In this document: in pieces, positions 51,840-60,907 of the stretch | Layout of the letters: every line of letters starts with the position of its first letter | How positions within the stretch are numbered: the stretch's first letter is position 1 | Assembly (NCBI RefSeq): GCF_003385495.1 | Contig: NZ_QNUH01000002.1 | Location: 62,001 to 126,000 of the forward strand | DNA: 64,000 bases | Direction of reading: 5' to 3' | DNA from: Chryseobacterium elymi | GTDB taxonomy: Bacteria > Bacteroidota > Bacteroidia > Flavobacteriales > Weeksellaceae | Made by a program: the position numbers and the translations under genes | Notes under the pieces: generated by a model | Told to the model about the DNA's origin: nothing | The model's database searches: none | Seen by the model: only the letters and a program-made list of their open reading frames with translations

Positions 51840-52283
51840 TTACGCTTTTTCGGCCAGATTTTTGACCACTTCCAGTCCTTGTTTAAATCCTGTATCCATG
51901 TGCTCTTCCCATTCTTTTTCGACCTGCACTTCAACATGAAGCTTTGTTTTCCCCTCGAGATCAATAAGGATATATTTTTCGAAACATCCGCTCCACTCCA
52001 TTATTTCTTTACTTTGGGTATCTTCATTTCCTTCTTTATCTACCATTCCCAAGTGTTTAAAAATAATCTGGTTAGGCTCATCCAGGCTATCAATGGTTGA
52101 TACCATTCCTTCACCTTCCGCATTCACGAAATATGTTTTTCCACCCACTTTCCAGTCGGATTTCATTTTAGATCCTGAACCGAAAAATTGTGTCCATTCG
52201 GTATAGGTATCAGGATTCCAAAGAACGTCCCAGACTTTCTGTAATGGGGCATTGATTATAATTTCGTAAGATAAGGTTTCCAT
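51840..52283 (-). CDS. SRPBCC (AHSA1-like) protein
   Basis: 147 residues with the START-like start SYEIIINAPLQKVWDVLWNPDTYTEWTQFFGSGS and a strand-rich rest. WSGCFEKYILIDLEGKTKLHVEVQVEKEWEEHM precedes the long C-terminal helix that lines the pocket. Members bind hydrophobic ligands or assist chaperones. Tandem with a second copy just upstream (24 bases); the two probably arose by duplication. Confidence 0.88.
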   Translation of the reverse strand: METLSYEIIINAPLQKVWDVLWNPDTYTEWTQFFGSGSKMKSDWKVGGKTYFVNAEGEGMVSTIDSLDEPNQIIFKHLGMVDKEGNEDTQSKEIMEWSGCFEKYILIDLEGKTKLHVEVQVEKEWEEHMDTGFKQGLEVVKNLAEKA

Positions 52284-52307
52284 ATTTTTATATTTTGTGG
52301 TTAGTTT

Positions 52308-52736
52308 TTACAATTGATTTTCTGAAAGATTTTTCACTATTCCCAAAGCGGTTGGAAATTTTTCTTCAAAAAAGCTTTTAAATTCTTCGGGTGTCTGAAT
52401 TTCAACCTTCAGTATTGTCCCTGTCGGGGTTTCTTCTAAAATATAATCCTCTGTGGCTTCTCCCCAATCCTGGACAGTTTCTACACCATCATAGATTTCC
52501 CCGAGATGCAAAAATTTCATTTCTTTATTGGCTATATTTTTCTCAACGCTGCTGTACATGCCGTTGTTATCCGGATCAAAAAATTTCATAATACTTCCTT
52601 CTTCAAAAGTTCCCATATAAAAGGAACCTTCTGTAAATGCTGTTGTCCACTGTCTGTATGTCATATCGCTCCAGAGAACATCCCATACTTTTTCAGGGGG
52701 TGCATCAATTTGAATCTTAAAAAATAATTTATGCAT
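52308..52736 (-). CDS. SRPBCC (AHSA1-like) protein
   Basis: 142 residues with the same plan as its neighbour: FKIQIDAPPEKVWDVLWSDMTYRQWTTAFTEGSF at the start, WGEATEDYILEETPTGTILKVEIQT in the middle and the C-terminal helix FFEEKFPTALGIVKNLSEN. The two proteins share the VWDVLW signature and gene order, which supports a tandem duplication. Ligand unknown. Confidence 0.88.
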   Translation of the reverse strand: MHKLFFKIQIDAPPEKVWDVLWSDMTYRQWTTAFTEGSFYMGTFEEGSIMKFFDPDNNGMYSSVEKNIANKEMKFLHLGEIYDGVETVQDWGEATEDYILEETPTGTILKVEIQTPEEFKSFFEEKFPTALGIVKNLSENQL

Positions 52737-52746
52737 TGCTTTTTTA

Positions 52747-52840
52747 TTTAGATATTAGATGGTTAGAAATTAGAGGTTAGTTTCCAGATTATTAAATTTA
52801 GTCTCATTATCTATCTTCTAATTTCTGGTTTTTACTTCAA
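52747..52840. repeat. AT-rich intergenic repeats of the TTAGA type
   Basis: TTAGATATTAGATGGTTAGA and AATTAGAGG form short near-tandem units, and AGAAATTAGA at 52765-52774 is inverted as TCTAATTTCT at 52817-52826. Likely a weak terminator or a neutral simple repeat. Confidence 0.45.
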
Positions 52841-53674
52841 TTAGCCTCCTACAAAATCTCCCCCATTGATATGAATCACTTCTCCTGTAATATAATCTGC
52901 ATCTTTAGAAGCAAGGAAAACATAAGCCGGTGCAACTTCTGATGGCTGTCCCGCCCGTTTCAGCGGTGTATCCTTTCCAAATGTTGACAGATCATTAAAG
53001 GCTTCTTTCACTAAAGGTGTCCATATCGGCCCGGGAGCAATTCCGTTGACTAAAATTTTATTTTCGGCAAGATTGGCTGATAAGGAGCGGATAAAGGATA
53101 AAATAGCTCCTTTAGTAGCCGCATAATCAATCAGGTGGTCACTTCCCCTGTATGCTGTAACCGATGTGGTACAGATAATACGGCCTCCTTCACCAATTAA
53201 AGGTAAAAAGTTTCTCGTAAAGGAAATCATGGAGATGATATTGGTATTAAAAGTTTCCTGAATCTGCTCATCAGAGATTTTTTCAAGGCTGCTTTTGGAG
53301 GTATGAATTCCTGCATTATTAACCAGGATATCCAGATTTCCCCATGTCTTTTTTATCTTTTCCGTACATTTTGTTCTGAAGGCTTTTTTTGTAAGATCTC
53401 CTTTGATGAGGATGCACTGCTGCCCTTCTTTTTCAACAAGCTTTTTTGTTTCTTTGGCATCATCATCACTTTCTTTATAAATAATTGCGACATCTGCACC
53501 TTCTCTCGCAAAATGAATGGCTACGGCCTGCCCTATTCCACTATCTCCTCCTGAAATAACGGCTTTTTTTCCTGTAAGTTTTCTGCTTCCCTGGTAATCA
53601 TTCCGGATGATCTCCGGAAAGAGTCCTTCTTGGGGAACTTTTGATTTAGATTGTGATCTGTTCTGTGTTTTCAT
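52841..53674 (-). CDS. SDR-family oxidoreductase (YghA-like)
   Basis: 277 residues from ATG 53674. It has the extra N-terminal extension of about 40 residues typical of YghA/general-stress SDRs (SKVPQEGLFPEIIRNDYQGS). Then come ISGGDSGIGQAVAIHFA (NADP motif), LVNNAGIHTS, the catalytic Ser in RIICTTSVTAYRG, IDYAATKGAILSF (Tyr, Lys) and APGPIWTPL. The end YITGEVIHINGGDFVGG is standard. Probably a stress-related aldehyde reductase. Confidence 0.92.
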   Translation of the reverse strand: MKTQNRSQSKSKVPQEGLFPEIIRNDYQGSRKLTGKKAVISGGDSGIGQAVAIHFAREGADVAIIYKESDDDAKETKKLVEKEGQQCILIKGDLTKKAFRTKCTEKIKKTWGNLDILVNNAGIHTSKSSLEKISDEQIQETFNTNIISMISFTRNFLPLIGEGGRIICTTSVTAYRGSDHLIDYAATKGAILSFIRSLSANLAENKILVNGIAPGPIWTPLVKEAFNDLSTFGKDTPLKRAGQPSEVAPAYVFLASKDADYITGEVIHINGGDFVGG

Positions 53675-53759
53675 AAGCAAATCTTTTTATAAATCACATC
53701 AAACAACAAGCCGAAAGCTGAAACTCACAAGGGCAAAACAGGCAAATTCGTCATTCTTT

Positions 53760-54626
53760 TTACGAATTATAAGCCTCTTCCAGGTCTTTTATAACAATCT
53801 TCTGCATTTTCATCATAGCCTGTACTACTTTTTGTGATTTTGACTGGTCTGAATCGTTCATCAGCTGAATTAGCCTTTTCGGAACAATCTGCCAGCTGAA
53901 TCCGTATCTGTCTTTCAGCCATCCGCACATGCTTTCTCTTCCTCCATCAAAAATAAGGGTATTCCAAAGATGATCGGTCTGTTCCTGATCATCCGTCATG
54001 ATCACGATAGAGATCCCTTCATTAAAATCAAACTGATGGTCATAAGAATTATCCATACAGAAAAAGCTATAGCCGTTAATGGTAAAATGGGCATGCTGTA
54101 TGTTTTCTGCCGGTTCGGGTATAGAATGTCCTTCTCCTCCATCGCCATATTTCAGGATATTTCCAATGCTTGAATTGGGAAATGTTCTGGTATAAAATTC
54201 CATTGCTTCCATTGCTTTTCCATTATTTTGGTGAATAAACATCAGAGTAGGAATAATTTTCTGATCTTCGGGCTTATCGCCTAAAAACAGCTGCCAGGTA
54301 ACACCGTATTTATCCTGTACCCAACCGTATTTCTGGCTCCATGAATAGGAATCCAGAGCCATAAGAGCGATTCCTCCTTCCACAAGTTTGTCCCAATACT
54401 GCTGTACTTCATCTTCTGTTTTACAGATGACCATAAAAGAAACTGAAGGATTCTTTTTAAAATGAGGTCCGCCATCCAACAGCATCAATTTTTGTCCGAA
54501 CAGATCAATGTTCATAACTACGGGAGTATCTGCGGTAATCTTTCCGCCAAAGACCTCACAATAAAATTCTGCAGCCACTTTTGATTCTCCGTCAAACCAG
54601 AGACATGGAAAAATATCGTTATTCAT
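53760..54626 (-). CDS. Two-domain PhnB-like VOC protein
   Basis: 288 residues, two PhnB-type VOC modules in tandem. Module 1 is IFPCLWFDGESKVAAEFYCEVFGG to GVTWQLFLG. Module 2 is IIPTLMFIHQNNGKAMEAMEFYTRTFP to YGFSWQIVPK. The family folds as paired beta-alpha-beta units with a metal or ligand pocket and is of unknown activity. It is one of several VOC genes in this minus-strand run. Confidence 0.9.
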   Translation of the reverse strand: MNNDIFPCLWFDGESKVAAEFYCEVFGGKITADTPVVMNIDLFGQKLMLLDGGPHFKKNPSVSFMVICKTEDEVQQYWDKLVEGGIALMALDSYSWSQKYGWVQDKYGVTWQLFLGDKPEDQKIIPTLMFIHQNNGKAMEAMEFYTRTFPNSSIGNILKYGDGGEGHSIPEPAENIQHAHFTINGYSFFCMDNSYDHQFDFNEGISIVIMTDDQEQTDHLWNTLIFDGGRESMCGWLKDRYGFSWQIVPKRLIQLMNDSDQSKSQKVVQAMMKMQKIVIKDLEEAYNS

Positions 54627-54713
54627 ACTATTAAATTTAGGGTTGAAAATATGGTTTTATTAATTGCTGACAAAAAACATGTGCAATGATAAAGGTATCC
54701 GGTTTTATAATAA

Positions 54714-54971
54714 TTAGTTTTTGAAAGAAACCTGGCGCTCTTCCATATGATTTTTCAATCTTTCCATAGCGTTTTTTCCGAAACCATGAAGATTCATGAT
54801 CTCTTCTTCTGAATAGCCTGAAAGTTTTTCAAGAGAATCAATTTTCTCTCTCTCTAAAGCCCTTCTTGCCGGTACCGCAATAATGCCAGACAGGAAATCA
54901 TCATCTCTAACAACATGATTAACAGCACAAATGGAGCTTAAACATTTTGCCATTATGACCAGATTTATCAT
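54714..54971 (-). CDS. Helix-hairpin-helix protein (RpoA C-terminal-like)
   Basis: 85 residues. The conserved part begins at FLSGIIAVPARRALEREKIDSLEKLSGYSEEEIMNLHGFGKNAM, a helix-hairpin-helix of the alpha-CTD/RuvA type that binds DNA without sequence preference. The first 30 residues (with CLSSICAVN) look non-conserved, so the true start may be further in (ATG at 54953 or an alternative codon). Function unknown. Confidence 0.7.
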   Translation of the reverse strand: MINLVIMAKCLSSICAVNHVVRDDDFLSGIIAVPARRALEREKIDSLEKLSGYSEEEIMNLHGFGKNAMERLKNHMEERQVSFKN

Positions 54972-54988
54972 GACTGAAGTTAAGTGTT

Positions 54989-55402
54989 TTAGTGGTTTTC
55001 AACGTATTTGTGAAAATTATTGAGAATAGCATACCAGCCATCCCTCTGCATTTCCACAGAATTCTGTTTTTCAGGATCAAAAATTTCAGTAACTTTTGTA
55101 GTGTTTTCGTCTATCTTATCGAAAATGACCTCCACTTTTCTGCCGTCTCCCAGATGGTATTTAATAGTGGAATTCGTAACCACTTCATCGTAAATTCCTT
55201 CGAAATCAAAACCGAAACTCTTGTCTTTTGCTTCCATTCTGGTTTTAAATTTCCCTCCCACTCTTAAATCATTTTCGGAACTGGGACACTGCCATGATTC
55301 ATCGGCAAAATTCCATTTCGTGATATGCTGAGGCTCATTAAAATAATTCCAGACTTTTTCTACCGGGGCTAAAATTGTGATATCTATCTTAATTGGGTCC
55401 AT
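54989..55402 (-). CDS. SRPBCC (AHSA1-like) protein
   Basis: 137 residues. Start IKIDITILAPVEKVWNYFNEPQHITKWNFADESWQCP, middle RVGGKFKTRMEAKDKSFGFDFEGIYDEVVTN and the end helix MQRDGWYAILNNFHKYVENH. The third SRPBCC gene of the region, but a different subfamily (YndB/CalC type) from the tandem pair at 52 kb. Confidence 0.9.
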   Translation of the reverse strand: MDPIKIDITILAPVEKVWNYFNEPQHITKWNFADESWQCPSSENDLRVGGKFKTRMEAKDKSFGFDFEGIYDEVVTNSTIKYHLGDGRKVEVIFDKIDENTTKVTEIFDPEKQNSVEMQRDGWYAILNNFHKYVENH

Positions 55403-55481
55403 CGTTCTATTTTTTTTAATGTTGAAATAAGAAGGCAGTCCGGGTTTGAACTGCCCTCAATAAATTTAGTTAAATATAAGA

Positions 55482-55913
55482 TTATTTTGCAGATTCTTCA
55501 TTATAGTTCACCATCCAATGAACTCCATATTTATCCTGGAAGCTTCCGAAATAATCTCCCCAAAACTGGTCTTCAATCGGCATTTCTATATTCCCACCTT
55601 CAGAAAGACCTTTGAACAGTCTGTCCGCTTCTTCTTTGGATTCAGGGAAAATGGATACATAATTATTATTTCCTACGTTAAGGCTCTGCCCGAAGCTTGG
55701 AACAATATCCGAAGCCATAAGAAGGTCTTCTCCGATTGGCAAAGCAATATGCATTACTCTGTTTTTCTCTTCGTCTGATAAGTTTTCGGTTCCCGGAGCA
55801 TTACCCATCTTGAAAACCTCTCCACGGAATTCTCCCCCGAAAACAGATTTGTAAAAGTTGAAAGCTTCTTCTGCTTTCCCGTCAAAATTTAAGTACGGAT
55901 TTAATTTAGCCAT
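55482..55913 (-). CDS. PhnB-like VOC protein, single domain
   Basis: 143 residues: LNPYLNFDGKAEEAFNFYKSVFGGEF at the start, IALPIGEDLLMASDIVP, NYVSIFPESKEEADRLFKGLSEGG and FWGDYFGSFQDKYGVHWMVNY at the end. This is the standard PhnB/DUF1338-like glyoxalase relative, which works as a dimer. Activity unknown. Confidence 0.92.
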   Translation of the reverse strand: MAKLNPYLNFDGKAEEAFNFYKSVFGGEFRGEVFKMGNAPGTENLSDEEKNRVMHIALPIGEDLLMASDIVPSFGQSLNVGNNNYVSIFPESKEEADRLFKGLSEGGNIEMPIEDQFWGDYFGSFQDKYGVHWMVNYNEESAK

Positions 55914-56017
55914 GATTTCTGATTTTTAATGTTATTGTTAATTAAATTTAATTTTTAAGTTAAACCATTAAGCTTGATTAAGCTTTTAAGAATATTAAGA
56001 ACTATCTTTATATAGTA

Positions 56018-56794
56018 TTAATGATTTAAAAATTTTGTCACCTCGCTTACTGTAAAGTTTATGAGGCCGGAGTCTATGTTTCCTTCAAAGTCTGCCATCA
56101 TGTAGGAACCATGGCCTGCCGGAAGGATCATCAGTTGGGATTTGGGAACCAGGCGCCACATTTCCACTACATGTTCAGGTTTCATGACATCTTTGTCTCC
56201 ACTTATGAATAAGGCAGGAGCTTTTATGGATGTCAGGACTTTCTCATCCCAGTCCTCAAAAGTCTGCATCCTTTTGCTGTCTTTCTCAAACAGATTTTCA
56301 AGTTTTGAAAAATCAGGATTCAGGCTAAGGAAATTGATCTTAAGAGGTTCCGGCATAGATTCGAGAGTGGCTTCTGCCATGCTTTCAAAAAAACCGTCCG
56401 TCATACCGCTTCTTTTGTAGAATGCAGATGCAATAATGATCTTTTCGGTTATTCCGGGATAGAGATTCGCAATCTGCATCACGGTGTTTCCTCCGTTACT
56501 GAATCCCCAGAATGAAGCTTTTTCAATCTGAAGTTCTTTCAAAAGAGCCGCCACATCATAGGCATCTTGTTCAAAGGTTTCGGGAATATCACGATGATCG
56601 GTCATTCCGTGATTCTGCAGATCAACACCTATGAGCTGAAACTGGGTTTCAAGCCTGGAAATTATTTCCTTAAAATCAAACAGAATGGAAGATCCTCCGC
56701 CATGAATGAGTACCAAAGGCTTTCCGGAACCGTAAATCTCGTAGTACATATGGATTCCGTTGACCTGTTTATAGCCTTTTTCTTTAGGTTGCAT
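56018..56794 (-). CDS. Alpha/beta-hydrolase
   Basis: 258 residues. YEIYGSGKPLVLIHGGGSS (oxyanion region HGG), VDLQNHGMTDHRD, nucleophile in FWGFSNGGNTVMQ (Ser near 95), Asp in LFISGDKDVMKPE and His in LPAGHGSYM. Likely an esterase or lactonase of the cytoplasm; substrate not deducible. It lies 3 bases after the DinB gene, so the two are co-transcribed. Confidence 0.92.
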   Translation of the reverse strand: MQPKEKGYKQVNGIHMYYEIYGSGKPLVLIHGGGSSILFDFKEIISRLETQFQLIGVDLQNHGMTDHRDIPETFEQDAYDVAALLKELQIEKASFWGFSNGGNTVMQIANLYPGITEKIIIASAFYKRSGMTDGFFESMAEATLESMPEPLKINFLSLNPDFSKLENLFEKDSKRMQTFEDWDEKVLTSIKAPALFISGDKDVMKPEHVVEMWRLVPKSQLMILPAGHGSYMMADFEGNIDSGLINFTVSEVTKFLNH

Positions 56795-56797
56795 TGA

Positions 56798-57322
56798 TTA
56801 ATACTTTAAGTTTTCATCTACCTCGTATTTCATGCCCGGATAATCCAGGATTCTTCTCATAAGACCTATCTGCCCACATAAATAGTCTTCGCGGCCTATA
56901 CACATTCCTACGAAATTGAGTTTGGTTTCACGGACAAAAGGAATATTCATCCCGATCTCAAAGATTTCATCCAGCTCTTCATCCGTAACTTCCCAAAGCT
57001 TCTGGTATACTTTTGGTGAAATATCGTGAAAATTTTTCTCCAGTTCATCCAAGCCCGGATAGCTGTAATTTTCATCCAGAGCCTTTCCCTGAAAGAAAAG
57101 ATCGCTGTGAGGATCTTCGTCCCTGAGTCCTAAAACCCAACCCAGACCATAGCGCATATTGACAAAGTTTCCTGCCATCCAGACGATATGGTTGGTTTTT
57201 CCTTCAATTCTTTTCAAAGCATCTTCTTCCGAAATGCCTTCCAAAACATTGAGAAAGTTTTGAGAGTGCATTCTGTAAGCCGGAATAACGAGCTCCATTT
57301 TTTTTGATTTTGGTGTGTCCAT
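56798..57322 (-). CDS. DinB-family protein
   Basis: 174 residues with the four-helix DinB fold: MELVIPAYRMHSQNFLNVLEGISEEDALKRIEGKTNHIVWMAGNFVNMRYGLGWVLG. In place of the usual three metal histidines, only His46 of TNHIVW is visible in standard position; the later positions (CIGREDYLCGQIGLMRR) have none. It may therefore not bind metal like thiol transferases of the family. Operonic with the hydrolase. Confidence 0.8.
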   Translation of the reverse strand: MDTPKSKKMELVIPAYRMHSQNFLNVLEGISEEDALKRIEGKTNHIVWMAGNFVNMRYGLGWVLGLRDEDPHSDLFFQGKALDENYSYPGLDELEKNFHDISPKVYQKLWEVTDEELDEIFEIGMNIPFVRETKLNFVGMCIGREDYLCGQIGLMRRILDYPGMKYEVDENLKY

Positions 57323-57397
57323 TCTTTAATTTTTAGTGATTGGTGTTTTTTGTAGGAGTAGAGTTCTTCTACAGTTTTTTTTAAATTCTAAGCGTGG

Positions 57398-57859
57398 CTA
57401 TTTTACGGCACCGGGTTTTCCTAAAATTCTTCTGAGGTACCCCAACTGTCCGCTATGGTAAATTTCGTGAAGACAAAAGATAGCAATATCATTAATTGTT
57501 TCAGGATTAAACTTCTCAATACTGATGAGTTTTGCTTCAAGCTTGTCCTGGGACTTTTTCAGATAGGATTTTAATTCTTCAAAATCTATCAGCTCATCTT
57601 TTTTTTCGAGCGGCATCTCTCCTCTGTTGTAGCAGGAAAATTTATCGTTGTCCCAGACTGATTCTTCTCCAAGCGTATTCAGAAATGCATTCCTTATGTA
57701 AATTAAATGTCCCAGAACCCAGTTCAGGCAGTTGGCTTCACCATTCGGGAAGATCATAGCTTCTTTGTGGGTAATGCCTTCGGTATTCATTGAAATGACT
57801 TTGTAATTGCTGAATACCTGAACTTTCACTATTTCAATGTCGTTTGATTTTGTTTTCAT
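57398..57859 (-). CDS. DinB-family protein
   Basis: 153 residues. The fold marks are ANCLNWVLGHLIYIRNAFLNTLGE (His near 51) and IAIFCLHEIYHSGQLGYLRRILGKPG, which holds the second and third histidines of the usual metal triad. So unlike its neighbour it keeps the metal site. DinB-like proteins act as bacillithiol or mycothiol transferases in other phyla; in Bacteroidota the role is unclear. Confidence 0.88.
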   Translation of the reverse strand: MKTKSNDIEIVKVQVFSNYKVISMNTEGITHKEAMIFPNGEANCLNWVLGHLIYIRNAFLNTLGEESVWDNDKFSCYNRGEMPLEKKDELIDFEELKSYLKKSQDKLEAKLISIEKFNPETINDIAIFCLHEIYHSGQLGYLRRILGKPGAVK

Positions 57860-57894
57860 AGCGGCAAGATTTTATTGTGAATAATCTTTGATCT

Positions 57895-58305
57895 TTATTC
57901 AGCTGGCATCTGGGAAACATCGGCAAACGTTATATTCCAGCCATGACCATTTAAGTCCCAAAAAGAGTTTTGATACATCCATCCGTAATCCTGGGGTTCT
58001 TCGTGCTGCGAAGCTCCATTTTCCAGGGCTGTATTCACTACCTGATCAACTTCTTCACGGCTGTCCAGAGCAATGGCAACAAGAACCTGTGTTGTATCGC
58101 CTTTCGGAACCGGTCTTTCGGAAAAAGTCTGGAAGTATTCCTCTGTCAGGAACATGACGTAAATGTTATCTTCCTTCATCACTACGCAGACTGCTTTGTC
58201 ATCTGAAAACTGTTCATTAATTGCAAATCCGAGCCTGGTCCAGAATTCTTTTGTTTTCTGTACATCTTTTACCGGAAGGTTGACATAAATTTGATTGGCT
58301 TTCAT
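57895..58305 (-). CDS. VOC-family (glyoxalase/bleomycin-resistance) protein
   Basis: 136 residues from ATG 58305 (MKANQIYVNLPVKDVQKTKEFWTRLGFA). Middle VMKEDNIYVMFLTEEYFQTF and end YGWMYQNSFWDLNGHGWNI. The form is that of YaeR/BRP-like two-module VOC proteins. The longer frame starting 42 bases earlier adds residues that do not look conserved. Confidence 0.9.
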   Translation of the reverse strand: MKANQIYVNLPVKDVQKTKEFWTRLGFAINEQFSDDKAVCVVMKEDNIYVMFLTEEYFQTFSERPVPKGDTTQVLVAIALDSREEVDQVVNTALENGASQHEEPQDYGWMYQNSFWDLNGHGWNITFADVSQMPAE

Positions 58306-58382
58306 AATAGTAATTTTTTGTGTTAATCTTTTAACCAAAATTACCAAGCCTTGATGAAAATCAACTTGCCATAAGACAAGAT

Positions 58383-58973
58383 TTAATTTTTCTTCGAATG
58401 GGATACAATTTCTTTGCGGATACGGCTTAAGGAAGTGTCTGTTACGCCCAGATAGGATGCAATTTGTTTGAGAGGAGCAAACTGTACCACCTGGGGTTTC
58501 TGCTCCAAAAGATTAAGATAACGCCTGGTAGCGGAAAGAGTAAACATTTCTACAGAGCGCTGTTTATAGACAAAAAGCTCTTTTGACATCCATGCTCTTC
58601 CCCATTCTCTGAGATTGGGGATTTTATGGAAAAGCTCCTGAAATGTCTCATAATCAAATTTCCAGCATTCACAGTCTGTGATACAGATGATATTTTCCTG
58701 GGTTGGAATTCTCTGAAAAATTGACAACACCTCAATAATGATCTCGTTATCGGCAAAGAAATGCGTGGTTACCTCATTTCCGCTGAAGTCATTCACGTAT
58801 GAACGGGCAAGGCCTTTTTCCAGGATATAATATTCATTGGCAGTCTTTCCTTCTTCAAGAATAATGTCTCCTTTCTGGAATGAAACTTTTTCGTGAGCCT
58901 GAAATATTTCGTCAAGCTCTTCCTGAAGAAAAAATGGGAAATCGTAACAGATTTCTAAGGCTTTGCTGGTCAT
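58383..58973 (-). CDS. Crp/Fnr-family transcriptional regulator
   Basis: 196 residues. The cyclic-nucleotide-binding-like domain covers about 10-130 (VSFQKGDIILEEGKTANEYYILEKGLARSY), but the cAMP-contact Arg-Ser pair is not obvious. The HTH near the C-terminus is FAPLKQIASYLGVTDTSLSRIRKEI. This subgroup is frequent in Bacteroidota beside small stress or detox genes, and it may control the minus-strand run that follows. Confidence 0.88.
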   Translation of the reverse strand: MTSKALEICYDFPFFLQEELDEIFQAHEKVSFQKGDIILEEGKTANEYYILEKGLARSYVNDFSGNEVTTHFFADNEIIIEVLSIFQRIPTQENIICITDCECWKFDYETFQELFHKIPNLREWGRAWMSKELFVYKQRSVEMFTLSATRRYLNLLEQKPQVVQFAPLKQIASYLGVTDTSLSRIRKEIVSHSKKN

Positions 58974-59151
58974 TGAGTTGGTGTTTTTTTAAAGCTTTAA
59001 AAATATAATTTTTAATTGAATCTGAGATATAAAAAATTAAACAAATTGATGGAATACATAAAAAGAAACCCATTTTACTGTATTCCATCAATTGTTTTTA
59101 TTCTTTCTAAATAATTAAACAGTTTTTAGTGATTCCTGTCAGCCCAAAATA

Positions 59152-60363
59152 TCAGAACAAAGAAAGCTGGATCGGTTTTGGATTTTTAGGTGGTTGTGCG
59201 TCCCCGAATACTGTTTTCCCTCCAAAGCGCCATGAATTCTGTCTTTCTTCCTCTATCACCTGCTGAATATCAAAATCGGGAGTAAAATCTTTTTCAGTGG
59301 CAGCCACAATCTGGTGGAGCTTATTTAAAGTATTCAGCTTGTCGGAATTTCCAAGTTTTGATTTTTCAATTCCTTTTCTGAGAATGCTGATGCTTTCATC
59401 ATAGGTTTTGGTAGGAACCGGGAAAGGATGTCCGTCTTTCCCGCCATGAGCAAAGGAAAACCTCGCCGGATCGGCAAATCTTGAAGGTGCACCGTGAATA
59501 ACTTCACTCACTAATGCTAAAGACTGCATGGTTCTGGGTCCTACTCCTTCCAGCATTAAAAGGTCTTCAAAATTCTGAGGCTGCTGCTCACGGGTTACAT
59601 ACAAAAGAGCTCCGAGACGTTTTAAATCAACATCTGAAGCCTGCACATCGTGATGTGTGGGAAGAATTAACCTTGAAAAATCTTTCATTACATCAATAGA
59701 ATCGGTATGGGAAATATCCAGAATTCCCTGGCGGTTTTCTGAGGCATCAGCATCCGTGAGATTGAGGATTTTACCTCTTGAAATACCATTGATCCCTGTG
59801 TGTGGCTCTTCTATAAATGATTTAATATTTCCTGAATGCCAGTGATACCGCCTTGCAGTACCGTCGGTTTCATGCATTCCCTGCTGTACTACGCTCCAGT
59901 TGCCGTTGTCTGCCAGAATAAAATTATGCAGATAGAGCTGGTAACCATCCTGAATGGTCGTGTTATCCACTTTTGCAGAGAGTTTGCTGGCTCTTACGAG
60001 CTCATGACCATTCAAGCCTGTTTTATCGGCAATCTGAAGGAGCTCTGACGGAGTTTCTCTTGAGAATCTGCCTTTTCCGCCACAAATGTAGAGTCCTAGC
60101 GACTTTGAATTGGGATTGATGGACCGTTTCAAAGCACCCATTACAGAAGTTGTGATGCCTGAGGAATGCCAGTCCATACCCATTACTGCGCCAAAACTCT
60201 GGAACCAAAACGGATCCGCAAGCCTGCGGAGAACCTCATCTTTTCCGTAATCCATTAAGATCACTTCAATCATGGAAAGCCCAAGCACAGACATGCGTTC
60301 ATACAGCCACGGCGGTACTTTTCCGTAGTGTAAAGGCAGATCTGCTGTTCCTGAACGTTTCAT
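59152..60363 (-). CDS. DUF763 protein
   Basis: Start at 60363 (MKRSGTADLPLHYGKVPPWLYERM), 403 residues. The conserved front ends in DPFWFQSFGAVMGMDWHSSGITTSV and LGLYICGGKGRFSRETP. Later come HSGNIKSFIEEPHTGI and a helix-hairpin-helix FEDLLMLEGVGPRTMQSLALVSEVIHGAPSR. The tail has FSFAHGGKDGHPFPVPTKTYDESI. The family is widespread in archaea and patchy in bacteria and has no proven activity; the HhH and charged pockets suggest a nucleic-acid enzyme. Single gene. Confidence 0.88.
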   Translation of the reverse strand: MKRSGTADLPLHYGKVPPWLYERMSVLGLSMIEVILMDYGKDEVLRRLADPFWFQSFGAVMGMDWHSSGITTSVMGALKRSINPNSKSLGLYICGGKGRFSRETPSELLQIADKTGLNGHELVRASKLSAKVDNTTIQDGYQLYLHNFILADNGNWSVVQQGMHETDGTARRYHWHSGNIKSFIEEPHTGINGISRGKILNLTDADASENRQGILDISHTDSIDVMKDFSRLILPTHHDVQASDVDLKRLGALLYVTREQQPQNFEDLLMLEGVGPRTMQSLALVSEVIHGAPSRFADPARFSFAHGGKDGHPFPVPTKTYDESISILRKGIEKSKLGNSDKLNTLNKLHQIVAATEKDFTPDFDIQQVIEEERQNSWRFGGKTVFGDAQPPKNPKPIQLSLF

Positions 60364-60523
60364 TGTATTTAAAATGTAAAGATAGCTATTGTACGGTTTA
60401 TTTTTGATGATTTGAATCATCAGTTCTGAGAGAATAAGTTTAGGATAAAGCCTTTTTAAAGTTTTTTTTCCATTAAAACAGACTAAAATACATTTTTACT
60501 GAATGAGTCATTGAGAGGAAAAG

Positions 60524-60871
60524 TTACTGATGTGAAAGTATATTGATTAAATTTCCAAACGGATCTTTTACAAAAAACCTTCGTACTCCCCATTCTTCAT
60601 CGGTGATTCCGTAAGTGATTTCAAAACCGGCCTGCTTCATTTTTCCGTAGAGCTCATCCAGATTATCTGCTTCTATTGAAAGCAGGGGAACCTCTGTATC
60701 ATTTCCGCCCTGAGTGGCAAAACTTACCTGAACCTGCGCTTCTTCATGGTTTCCAAAAGTCTTGATCCAGCCATGGTCCATCAGGATTTCGAGACCCAAA
60801 ATATCTTTATAAAAGCAATCTGCGTCAGCTAAATGGTCTGTTTGTATGTTGGCTACAATTCGCTTTACCAT
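60524..60871 (-). CDS. VOC-family protein (glyoxalase superfamily)
   Basis: 115 residues from ATG 60871 (MVKRIVANIQTDHLADADCFYKDILGLE). Ends EWGVRRFFVKDPFGNLINILSHQ, the typical last strand with the metal-site glutamate region. Standard small VOC dimer with unknown substrate. Confidence 0.9.
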   Translation of the reverse strand: MVKRIVANIQTDHLADADCFYKDILGLEILMDHGWIKTFGNHEEAQVQVSFATQGGNDTEVPLLSIEADNLDELYGKMKQAGFEITYGITDEEWGVRRFFVKDPFGNLINILSHQ

Positions 60872-60907
60872 TTTATACAAATTAAGATTTTACAATATAG
60901 GTTACTG

